Of a stretch of DNA of 64,000 nt, positions 43,519-50,221 are shown one piece after another (the stretch's first letter is position 1; every line of letters starts with the position of its first letter). The notes below the pieces were generated by a model. The model was not told the origin of the DNA. It made no database searches and saw nothing but the letters and a program-made list of their open reading frames with translations. The translations under genes and the position numbers were made by a program. Source of the DNA: Spirosoma endophyticum (GTDB lineage: Bacteria; Bacteroidota; Bacteroidia; Cytophagales; Spirosomataceae); NCBI RefSeq assembly GCF_900112365.1, contig NZ_FOLQ01000002.1:496001-560000 (forward strand), read 5' to 3'.

Positions 43519-43550
43519 CAAAGATACAATGGCCGCGGCCCGCTTTGCAA
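43519..43550 (-). promoter_or_regulatory. Probable promoter of the sensor kinase gene
   Basis: On the minus strand TTG (43550-43548), 21 bases, then TATCTTTG (43526-43519) fit the Bacteroidota promoter form. The -7 box ends only 4 bases before the ATG at 43514, so the transcript would start at or next to the start codon and have no leader, or the true start codon lies elsewhere. Confidence 0.5.
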
Positions 43551-43648
43551 CGGCTTCTGGATCGCATAAAGATGCTACGTTGTTACCCGTTTCTAATCCG
43601 TCCGGTATTTGTCAATAAGCTTAAAAAGTGATTGTAGCCCGTGCTTTA

Positions 43649-43822
43649 TTATTTAACAAATAACCTGCGAACCATCATGACGCAGGCCACAAAGAGCATA
43701 ATATTCACAAAAAGGCCGAAATAATGACTTGTTGGATCATCCCGATAGGTCGTTACTACGTAACAGATCGCCATCATACAGGCTACCCAAAAAAGTACCT
43801 GAGCCCACTTTCCTATAGTCAT
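43649..43822 (-). CDS. Small two-helix membrane protein (57 aa)
   Basis: An ATG at 43822 opens a 57-codon frame: MTIGKWAQVLFWVACMMAIC, then YVVTTYRDDPTSHYFG, then LFVNIMLFVACVMMVRRLFV and K. It shows two hydrophobic helices joined by a polar loop with charged ends, which is the normal form of a small inner-membrane protein. It lies 45 bases upstream of the end of the mutarotase gene's region and on the same strand, between galactose mutarotase and the kinase gene. I do not know the family. It could be co-transcribed with the mutarotase gene. Being short, it may be a chance frame, but the clean two-helix pattern makes that less likely. Confidence 0.55.
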   Translation of the reverse strand: MTIGKWAQVLFWVACMMAICYVVTTYRDDPTSHYFGLFVNIMLFVACVMMVRRLFVK

Positions 43823-43867
43823 TGCACGATTTCGTTTGCTGGTTTATCGTTGGACCTGATGGCTACG

Positions 43868-45016
43868 TTACTTGACGGAGAACTTATAAATAGTCGTCGT
43901 TTGATAGGCTTTACCGGGACGTAGCACTGTACTCGGGAAGTTAGGATGGTTGGGGGAATCGGGAAAATGCTGCGTTTCCAGGCAAAGACCAAAACGACGC
44001 CGAAACTGGACGCCATTCTTGCCAACCAGGTTATTCGACAGGTGATTCCCCGTATAAAGCTGTACGGCTGGCTCCGTGGTGTACATTTCCATAAAACGCC
44101 CACTGGTTGGTTCATAGACTGTAGCGCCAAGCTTTAGGGCCGATGAGGTGTCTGTAAACACGAAGCAATGATCGTACCCACTGCCGTAGCGAATTTGGAC
44201 ATCGGTGGTGTCGTTGATATGGGCACCAACAACCGTTGGTTTATTGAAGTCAAAAACCGTTCCGGCCACGGGCTTCAATTCCCCCGTTGGAATTTGTTCG
44301 TCGTTCGTTGGCAGGTAGTTCGACGCCCGAATCATTACCTCATTATTCAGGATGTCGTCCTTCATGCCGCTTAGATTAAAGTAGGCATGGTTCGTTAAAT
44401 TGATAACCGTTGCCTTATCGGTCGTTGCGTGGTAATCGATACGTAAGGCATTGTCTTTCTGGAGGGTATATTTAACGTCTACGGATAAATTGCCCGGATA
44501 CCCTTCTTCACCATCTTTCGAGAGGTAGGTCAGCACCACCGCAGGTTCATTTCCATCAACAGTTTTAGCAGTCCAGAGTTGTTTGTCGAATCCTTTCGGC
44601 CCACCGTGGATATGGTTTTTCCGATTGTTGGTAGCCAGCGTATACTCCTGTCCATCGAGCGTAAATTTCCCTTTCGCAATGCGATTCCCGTACCGACCGA
44701 CAATCGGCCCGAAATTCGGCGTTCCTTTCAGATATTCAGCAAAGGTTGTCATGCCTAGTGTAACTTCTTCCTGCTTGCCAGCCTTGTTGGGAGCGGTACA
44801 CGAAACAATATAACCCCCGTAGTTTGTGATCTGTACGGTCATGCCTGCCGCATTTTTAAGGGTGAACAGATCAGCCGTACGCCCATCAGGAAACGTACCG
44901 AACAACGTTTTTTCGATACCCGCTTTCTGGGTTGGTATGGGTGAATTCGCGTGAGAAGAAGGCATACTAATACTGAGTAATAACAGGCTAAGTGAGATGA
45001 ATACGGGGAATTTCAT
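43868..45016 (-). CDS. galM: Aldose 1-epimerase (galactose mutarotase), exported
   Basis: A 382-residue GalM. The start at 45016 is chosen because it begins a signal peptide (MKFPVFISLSLLLLSISMPS); 44 further codons upstream are open but not signal-like. The family's blocks are GMTVQITNYGGYIVSCTAPN, GPIVGRYGNRIAKGKFTLDG, NNRKNHIHGGPKGFDKQLW with the first catalytic His, NLTNHAYFNLSG with the second, and a late Glu in RRRFGLCLETQHFPDSPNHP as general base. It interconverts alpha and beta anomers of hexoses. The export signal suggests a periplasmic role in preparing sugars for uptake. It is transcribed away from the HDAC-like gene. Symbol used for family identity; the substrate range may be broad. 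Confidence 0.93.
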   Translation of the reverse strand: MKFPVFISLSLLLLSISMPSSHANSPIPTQKAGIEKTLFGTFPDGRTADLFTLKNAAGMTVQITNYGGYIVSCTAPNKAGKQEEVTLGMTTFAEYLKGTPNFGPIVGRYGNRIAKGKFTLDGQEYTLATNNRKNHIHGGPKGFDKQLWTAKTVDGNEPAVVLTYLSKDGEEGYPGNLSVDVKYTLQKDNALRIDYHATTDKATVINLTNHAYFNLSGMKDDILNNEVMIRASNYLPTNDEQIPTGELKPVAGTVFDFNKPTVVGAHINDTTDVQIRYGSGYDHCFVFTDTSSALKLGATVYEPTSGRFMEMYTTEPAVQLYTGNHLSNNLVGKNGVQFRRRFGLCLETQHFPDSPNHPNFPSTVLRPGKAYQTTTIYKFSVK

Positions 45017-45176
45017 AGAAGGACAAAGTTGATTGGATGAGGCTGGTAAAACGGATTCCGCATCCGCTCCAACGTAGTGGTGAAGGTCTTCATCTCGTAG
45101 TAAAGGCATTTTACGGAAAATTCTAATCAACCCGGTTTGGTAACACAAACGGACGAAGACCCGTTAAGAGAAATGA

Positions 45177-46091
45177 ATGGCTTACCCTATGCTTCAGATT
45201 GCATTTTCGCCGGTATATCGGCTCCGATTACCCGAAGGGCACCGATTCCCGATGCTCAAATATGAATTAATTCATGAACAGTTACTCTACGAAGGTACGT
45301 GCACCGAGGCTAATTTTTTCGCACCCGCTCCGGTTAATGATCGTTGGGTGTTGGGTGTTCATACCGACAGCTACGTTCAAGCGCTAAAAACCGGAACCGT
45401 CGATGCGAAAATGATGCGCCGGATTGGCTTTCCGCTCACACCTGAACTGATTGAGCGCGAATGGATTATCACTCAGGGTACTATTGACTGCACGCAGATT
45501 GCCTACCGTGACGGTGTTGCCATGAACATTGCGGGTGGCACGCACCACGCCTATCCCGATCGGGGCGAGGGTTTCTGTATGTTGAATGACGTGGGCGTAG
45601 CGGCTCATTACCTGCTCGAAACCCGGCAGGCGCAGAAAATTCTGGTCATTGATTTAGATGTTCATCAGGGCAACGGCACGGCGGTCATGTTTCAGCAGGC
45701 ACCGCGGGTCTTTACATTCAGTATGCACGGCCGAGACAATTATCCGCTTAAAAAAGAACAGTCCGACCTCGACATTGATTTCCCCTCCGGCACTGCCGAC
45801 GAGCTTTATCTAAACACACTCTACGATACGTTACCCAATCTAATACGTAGCGAACAGCCCGACTTCCTGTTCTACGTATCGGGGGTGGATATTCTGGCAT
45901 CGGACCGCCTGGGTAAGTTGAGTGTCAGTCGGGAGGGCTGTCGGCAGCGGGACGTATTTGTTTTCGAGCAGGCGATCAAAAACGGTTTACCCATTGCCGT
46001 TTCGATGGGGGGCGGTTATTCGCCCCGCCTGACCGACATTGTTGAAGCCCATTGCAATACGTTCCGGGCAGCGGCTGATCTTTTCTTCTGA
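45177..46091 (+). CDS. Histone-deacetylase-family amidohydrolase
   Basis: A 304-residue arginase-fold enzyme of the HDAC/acetoin-utilisation/acetylpolyamine-amidohydrolase family. The zinc site and charge relay are seen as AGGTHHAYPDRGEGFCMLND (tandem His), VIDLDVHQGNGTAVMFQQ (Asp and His zinc ligands) and YVSGVDILASDRLGKLSVS (third ligand Asp), plus VSMGGGYSP. Bacterial members remove acetyl groups from polyamines, lysines or small amides. It is short and single-domain, as in class IV-like bacterial forms. Cytoplasmic. It stands alone between divergent mutarotase and an HpcH aldolase gene, with no clear partner. Confidence 0.92.
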   Translation: MAYPMLQIAFSPVYRLRLPEGHRFPMLKYELIHEQLLYEGTCTEANFFAPAPVNDRWVLGVHTDSYVQALKTGTVDAKMMRRIGFPLTPELIEREWIITQGTIDCTQIAYRDGVAMNIAGGTHHAYPDRGEGFCMLNDVGVAAHYLLETRQAQKILVIDLDVHQGNGTAVMFQQAPRVFTFSMHGRDNYPLKKEQSDLDIDFPSGTADELYLNTLYDTLPNLIRSEQPDFLFYVSGVDILASDRLGKLSVSREGCRQRDVFVFEQAIKNGLPIAVSMGGGYSPRLTDIVEAHCNTFRAAADLFF

Positions 46092-46207
46092 GGGATTGAT
46101 GATTGCTTTTAAAAGAGTTGGTAAAGCTAACGTGTAACGTACATTCAGTCTGAAAAGTCATTTACTTTGCTTATCGACAGCAAATCAAGTGGCGTTACGT
46201 AATCAAT

Positions 46208-46969
46208 ATGAAGCAAAACATTGTTAAAACCCGGCTCAAAAACAATCAGCCTGTTTTGGGTATCCTTTCAAATAGCACCGACCCAACAGTAGCTGAACTC
46301 TGTGGATTTTCGGGGCTGGATTTTTACATGATCGACGGTGAACATAGTCCCGTCACCACGGCGCAAGTGCAGGATATTGTGCGGGCCTGCGAGCTGAGCG
46401 GCATTACGCCTTTAGCGCGTGTTCGCAGTAATGACCCGAAATTAATTTTACAGTTTCTGGATGCCGGTGTCATGGGGATCATGATGCCCGCCGTCAGCAC
46501 CGTAGCAGAAGCCGAAGCGTTGGTTCAGGCAGTTAAATACCCACCGTTGGGTCTGCGTGGATTTGCGCCCATGCGCGCCTGCGATTACTTACTGGGTACG
46601 ATGAATCAGGGCGAATACGTGGAGTTTGCCAATGAACAAACGCTTGTTTTACCGCAGATTGAAGATAAAGAAGCCATTGCCAATCTGGACGATTTGTTAA
46701 CGGTTGAGGGAATTGACGGGTTTGTTATTGGCCCGCGCGATCTGGCTATGAGCATGGGTTACTTCGACGGTCCCGGCCACGACGAAGTGAAACGAACCAT
46801 TGCGGGCGTTGTCGATAAAATCAAAAAAGCGGGGTTGATTGCCGGTACCACAGCCGCCACCGGCGACCAGGCAAAAGCCTTAATAGACCGGGGGGTGTTA
46901 TTCTGCCTGAATTCATTTGCCGGACTATTGAAATCGGCCGCTGGTGATTTTATGAAAGGAAGAGGGTAG
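46208..46969 (+). CDS. HpcH/HpaI aldolase family protein, second copy
   Basis: A 253-residue class II aldolase-family protein, paralogous to the one at 4324. It has FYMIDGEHSPVTTAQVQDIV, LARVRSNDPKLILQFLDAGV with MGIMMPAVSTVAEA, a metal-binding region VLPQIEDKEAIANLDDLLTV, and GIDGFVIGPRDLAMSMGYFD. The IGPRDLAMSMG segment and the Met-rich strand resemble 2-dehydro-3-deoxy-galactarate and -glucarate aldolases more closely than the first copy does. These cleave keto-deoxy-aldarates into pyruvate and tartronate semialdehyde. Substrate is inferred from motif likeness only. It is followed by the rplU leader, without a strong terminator between. Confidence 0.87.
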   Translation: MKQNIVKTRLKNNQPVLGILSNSTDPTVAELCGFSGLDFYMIDGEHSPVTTAQVQDIVRACELSGITPLARVRSNDPKLILQFLDAGVMGIMMPAVSTVAEAEALVQAVKYPPLGLRGFAPMRACDYLLGTMNQGEYVEFANEQTLVLPQIEDKEAIANLDDLLTVEGIDGFVIGPRDLAMSMGYFDGPGHDEVKRTIAGVVDKIKKAGLIAGTTAATGDQAKALIDRGVLFCLNSFAGLLKSAAGDFMKGRG

Positions 46970-46970
46970 C

Positions 46971-47040
46971 GAATGAAGAATGAAGAACCTTTACACGCTT
47001 GAAAAAACATCATTCATCATTTACCATTCATCATTTTTAT
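46971..47040. repeat. Reiterated GAATGAA/TTCATCATT stretch before rplU
   Basis: GAATGAAGAATGAAGAA lies at the left and CATCATTCATCATTTACC plus CATTCATCATTTTT at the right. The arms are partly complementary and built of 7- to 9-base units, like the GARW-type repeat at 16048. It ends just before the rplU promoter element. Confidence 0.45.
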
Positions 47041-47043
47041 TCT

Positions 47044-47051
47044 TACCTTTG
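47044..47051 (+). promoter_or_regulatory. Probable rplU -7 promoter element, TACCTTTG
   Basis: An exact TAnnTTTG match 30 bases ahead of the L21 ATG. It supports the start at 47082 and not the longer frame opening at 46980. An upstream TTG at the usual spacing is not clear. Confidence 0.55.
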
Positions 47052-47081
47052 CACCCTAATTTTCAATTTCATACAGATCAC

Positions 47082-47399
47082 ATGTACGCAATCGTAGAGA
47101 TCGCAGGGCAGCAATTCAAGATCCAGAAAGGTCGCTTTATCTATACCCACCGGTTAGAGGGCGAAGTGGACGCTGCACTTGCCTCCGACAAGGTGAAAGT
47201 TCTCCTTGTTGACAACGAAGGGAGCATCAATATCGGTGCCCCGACCGTCGCTGGAGCGACGGTGTCGGCCAAAATCGTCGAGCACCTGAAAGGTGAGAAG
47301 GTAATCATCTTCAAGAAGAAACGCCGGAAAGGATATAAGAAGAAAAACGGCCATCGTCAGTATTTGACGAAGGTTATGATCGAAGACATCACTATTTAG
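47082..47399 (+). CDS. rplU: 50S ribosomal protein L21
   Basis: A 105-residue L21: MYAIVEIAGQQFKIQKGRFI, EVDAALASDKVKVLLVDNEG, GAPTVAGATVSAKIVEHLKG and VIIFKKKRRKGYKKKNGHRQ, the last being the basic stretch that binds 23S rRNA. The start at 47082 gives the normal length. L21 sits near L20 on the large subunit. It is followed by rpmA (L27), the pairing kept in nearly all bacteria. Confidence 0.98.
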   Translation: MYAIVEIAGQQFKIQKGRFIYTHRLEGEVDAALASDKVKVLLVDNEGSINIGAPTVAGATVSAKIVEHLKGEKVIIFKKKRRKGYKKKNGHRQYLTKVMIEDITI

Positions 47400-47400
47400 T

Positions 47401-47470
47401 AATCAGTCAATGGTCGATAGTCGATAGTACTTTAAAATGCTTACGGCTTATGACTTACGACTTACGACTT
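47401..47470. repeat. Reiterated AGTCNATAGTC-type stretch between rplU and rpmA
   Basis: Left part TCAGTCAATGGTCGATAGTC and right part GGCTTATGACTTACGACT are built from similar short units in opposite orientation. The same units make up the better hairpin at 48533, so they belong to one family. Sits inside the rplU-rpmA operon and does not end in a U-run. Confidence 0.55.
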
Positions 47471-47478
47471 TTAACAAA

Positions 47479-47784
47479 ATGGCACACAAGAAAGGTGTAG
47501 GTAGTTCCAAAAACGGCCGCGATTCACACAGCAAACGCCTGGGCGTTAAACTGTTCGGCGGTCAGTCGGCCATTGCCGGCAATATTATTGTCCGCCAGCG
47601 CGGCACAAAGCACCACCCCGGCAAAAATGTTGGTTTGGGCAAAGATTATACGCTGTTCGCCCTGGTTGATGGTACCGTAAAGTTCCGTCCGGGCCGCGAT
47701 AGCCGGTCATACGTAGACATTCTTCCTGCTGGTCCATCGGCGGTTGAAGCAACGCCCGTAGCCGTAGCGCCTGCAGAAGCTTAA
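47479..47784 (+). CDS. rpmA: 50S ribosomal protein L27
   Basis: A 101-residue L27. The start [20 protein letters not shown] at 47479 is certain from family conservation; its flexible N-terminal arm reaches the peptidyl-transferase centre. Further blocks are [40 protein letters not shown] and [20 protein letters not shown]. There is no N-terminal leader to be cut off, unlike in Firmicutes. A 13-residue acidic C-terminal extension ([13 protein letters not shown]) is longer than the E. coli form. A classic terminator follows. Confidence 0.98.
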   Translation: MAHKKGVGSSKNGRDSHSKRLGVKLFGGQSAIAGNIIVRQRGTKHHPGKNVGLGKDYTLFALVDGTVKFRPGRDSRSYVDILPAGPSAVEATPVAVAPAEA

Positions 47785-47806
47785 GCAGAAAAATAAGTAA
47801 GGAACG

Positions 47807-47837
47807 AACCCGTCTAACGTAGTTGGACGGGTTTTTT
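47807..47837 (+). terminator. Rho-independent terminator after rpmA
   Basis: AACCCGTC at 47807-47814 pairs with GACGGGTT at 47826-47833, and the stem runs into TTTTTT. The loop is 11 bases. It ends the rplU-rpmA transcript. Confidence 0.9.
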
Positions 47838-47924
47838 CGTAAGTATAGGTAGTACGAAAATTCTTTGCCTAAAAACTAAAAAAACGGTGAGGCTGTTAGG
47901 GCTATAACCATAAATCGGAATTAC

Positions 47925-48527
47925 ATGAATCCTACGCTGAGCCGTCCCGTATCCATTTTTACGGAAGGAAGCCCCAATCCGAACTCAATGAAGTTCGTCG
48001 TTAATTTTGATCTTGTGCCAGACGGCCTTTCGTTCGACTATGCCACGCCGGGCGATGCGCTCCTTGAAGGAAAAGCGTCCCCATTGGCCGTAGCCTTGTT
48101 TGGCTTTGAGTTTGTACGCCGGGTGTTTATTTCGGGCAATTTCGTAACGCTAACGAAAGATGACGAAACCGACTGGGACGACGTATTATTTGAGATTAAA
48201 TTATTTCTGAAAGACTATTTTGGCGAACAGAAGCCCGTTTTTTTGCAACGGACAATGGATGCCAACACCACAAAGCTGGACATGGATTCTGAAACTGTCC
48301 AGAAAATAAAAGCAGTGCTGGATCAGTATATCAAACCCGCTGTGGAATCGGATGGAGGAGCCATTAGTTTTTACTCGTTCGATGAGCCAAGCGGTACGGT
48401 AAAAGTACTCCTGCAGGGTTCGTGCAGCGGTTGCCCCTCATCGACACTCACGCTTAAGCAGGGAATTGAAAACCTACTGACGCGTTTGGTTCCAGAAGTA
48501 AAACTGGTCGAAGCAGAAGGCGTGTAA
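47925..48527 (+). CDS. Nfu-type iron-sulphur cluster carrier (NifU-like)
   Basis: A 200-residue protein of two domains. Residues about 8-95 are the Nfu N-terminal domain (FTEGSPNPNSMKFVVNFDLV and ASPLAVALFGFEFVRRVFIS). Residues about 115-198 are the NifU C-terminal domain, with the cluster-binding CxxC in VLLQGSCSGCPSSTLTLKQG and the family's SDGGAISFYSF upstream. Nfu proteins pass 4Fe-4S clusters to apo-enzymes. The Bacteroidota version usually carries both domains, as here. It is a single gene, flanked by terminators on both sides, and is likely constitutive. Confidence 0.95.
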   Translation: MNPTLSRPVSIFTEGSPNPNSMKFVVNFDLVPDGLSFDYATPGDALLEGKASPLAVALFGFEFVRRVFISGNFVTLTKDDETDWDDVLFEIKLFLKDYFGEQKPVFLQRTMDANTTKLDMDSETVQKIKAVLDQYIKPAVESDGGAISFYSFDEPSGTVKVLLQGSCSGCPSSTLTLKQGIENLLTRLVPEVKLVEAEGV

Positions 48528-48532
48528 ATGTA

Positions 48533-48597
48533 AGTCGTTAGTCAATAGTCGTCAGTTGCTGCCAAGGCTAGTTTCTGACGACTATTGACTAGCGACT
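48533..48597. repeat. Inverted repeat of AGTCNATAGTCGTCAG units after the Nfu gene
   Basis: Arms 48533-48555 and 48575-48597 pair at 22 of 23 positions with a 19-base loop. The units match those between rplU and rpmA. It begins 5 bases after the Nfu stop and is followed by a separate terminator. Confidence 0.8.
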
Positions 48598-48618
48598 AAT
48601 GACTTTAATTTTAAAAAT

Positions 48619-48652
48619 AAATCCGTCATTGGCCAACCCCGGTGACGGATTT
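48619..48652 (+). terminator. Terminator-like hairpin after the Nfu gene
   Basis: AAATCCGTCA (48619-48628) pairs with TGACGGATTT (48643-48652), with inner TTGGCC and CCGG that add pairing. A short T-rich tract (GCGTTTCT) follows. Likely ends the Nfu transcript. Confidence 0.75.
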
Positions 48653-48696
48653 GCGTTTCTATAGGAGAACGCATCTTCATTCACCTAATTCACTAC

Positions 48697-50121
48697 ATGA
48701 AATATTGGCTCACACTGGGAGGATTTTTGTTTATTTCTACAATCACTTCAGCGCAAAATCTGCTGGGTATTTCCACCAGTCGCTATGGCGGCACCAATCG
48801 ACTTTATATCAATCCATCACTGGCCGCCGACTCGCCCAGTAAGCTATATCTCAATGTCGCTACGGCTAACTTAACGGCGAATAATAATTACTTTCGCTAT
48901 CAGGCTCCCTTCTCGTTACTTAAATTTATCACGGGTAACGTATCGAATGAGTATAAAAACCAAGATGGGTCGGTCCATTTTGATGTCAACTACACGCGCG
49001 AAAGCCTGGATGGCTCGTCCAAAAACGGGACACTGGCGGGCGAAGTGCGCGGCCCGGCTATTTTGATAAAAACAGGCGAATTCTCGGCCATTGCCGTAAC
49101 GACACGATTTCGGGCCGTTGGGCAGGTAGTTGGGGCGTCAGAATCATTGCTCTCAGCCTTGCGGGCAGGGTTAGGCGATAAAGCCCTTTACAGCATTCCA
49201 ACGGATAATAATAAGTTTAGTCTGAACTCGAATACCTATGCTGAACTGGGCCTTACCTATGCCGGAACGCTTTGGCAGGAGGAGGGCCAGAAATTACTGC
49301 TGGGCTTAACCGGAAAAATATTGATCGGGTATAATGCGCAGCACATCATTAACCGGGGCGCCAACTATCGGATTGTAGCTGATCCAACGAATCCCAATAA
49401 CGCCGTTCTGGAGTTAAATCAGCTAGACGCTACGTTAGGCTACACGACTTTCCTGGAAAACCGATCGATTACGCCCCGAACGCTCTTTAGTACCGATTCG
49501 CCGGGTCGGGGATTCGGATTCGACATTGGGATGACATACGTAAACCAGTACGATGCTGAAAGTCCGGCCCTGCGGCTGGGTGTGGCCGTAACCGACGTGG
49601 GCGGTCTGACCTACAAAGGTGAGCAGTTCAACTACGCCGATATTGGGCAAAATCCCGTTCGATTTACCAACAACGATTTCAACCGGATTACCGGTAGCCT
49701 TGATGTGCTTCAAAGTATTCGGGATAAAATTAATGTGGGCCGAAGCCCCGATAAAACCAGTTTTAGAGCTGGACTTCCTACGTCGCTTAACCTGACCTTC
49801 GATTATCAATTGCCAACGGGTTTTGGCGTGAACGTAACCTACTTTCAGGATGTGCGGGCCGTGCAGGCGTTGGCTGTTCACCAGCCGTCGATGCTGGCTG
49901 TCGTTCCCCGCTACGATGCACGCTGGCTAAGTCTGTCACTGCCCATTGCTTACCTGAATCATGGAGTAACGGCGGGAGCATCTGTTCGCGTAGGACCTGG
50001 GTGGCTCGGTACGGATAATTTGCTGGGTTTACTGGGCAATTCGGCCAATGGCATCCATCCGCGCGGTCTGGATATTTACGCGGGAGTTGCTTTTGGAATC
50101 GGGAAGGTCGATGAAGATTAG
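48697..50121 (+). CDS. DUF5723-family outer-membrane-type protein
   Basis: A 474-residue protein with a signal peptide (WLTLGGFLFISTITSAQN). It shows GISTSRYGGTNRLYINPSLA ADSPSK, the opening of the DUF5723 family, followed by a long run of alternating beta strands (RGFGFDIGMTYVNQYDAESP, LRLGVAVTDVGGLTYKGEQF, SLNLTFDYQLPTGFGVNVTY and DIYAGVAFGIGKVDED at the end). The pattern and the C-terminal aromatic-free strand resemble outer-membrane barrels of the PorV/PorP kind that carry OmpA-like partners. Function unknown. It ends with a perfect terminator hairpin 5 bases after its stop. Confidence 0.85.
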   Translation: MKYWLTLGGFLFISTITSAQNLLGISTSRYGGTNRLYINPSLAADSPSKLYLNVATANLTANNNYFRYQAPFSLLKFITGNVSNEYKNQDGSVHFDVNYTRESLDGSSKNGTLAGEVRGPAILIKTGEFSAIAVTTRFRAVGQVVGASESLLSALRAGLGDKALYSIPTDNNKFSLNSNTYAELGLTYAGTLWQEEGQKLLLGLTGKILIGYNAQHIINRGANYRIVADPTNPNNAVLELNQLDATLGYTTFLENRSITPRTLFSTDSPGRGFGFDIGMTYVNQYDAESPALRLGVAVTDVGGLTYKGEQFNYADIGQNPVRFTNNDFNRITGSLDVLQSIRDKINVGRSPDKTSFRAGLPTSLNLTFDYQLPTGFGVNVTYFQDVRAVQALAVHQPSMLAVVPRYDARWLSLSLPIAYLNHGVTAGASVRVGPGWLGTDNLLGLLGNSANGIHPRGLDIYAGVAFGIGKVDED

Positions 50122-50126
50122 TCGTT

Positions 50127-50157
50127 TGTATTGCCGGCTGTCCCAATCGGCAATACA
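50127..50157 (+). terminator. Terminator-like hairpin after the DUF5723 gene
   Basis: TGTATTGCCG (50127-50136) pairs perfectly with CGGCAATACA (50148-50157) across an 11-base loop. It is not followed by a strong U-run, so termination strength is unsure. Confidence 0.65.
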
Positions 50158-50172
50158 TTGAATAGAAATCCG

Positions 50173-50180
50173 TATTTTTG
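50173..50180 (+). promoter_or_regulatory. Probable recG -7 promoter element, TATTTTTG
   Basis: It fits TAnnTTTG and lies 41 bases ahead of the recG ATG, just after the preceding hairpin. No clear TTG at the normal distance. Confidence 0.4.
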
Positions 50181-50221
50181 GTCAACTCCTGCCTATAAAA
50201 CCAGGGGTTTCTGGGTCTGAC

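Noticed and set aside
46156..46163. TACTTTGC as a promoter for the second HpcH aldolase
   Set aside because: It has only one base between TA and TTTG, so it does not meet the TAnnTTTG form; left unlisted.
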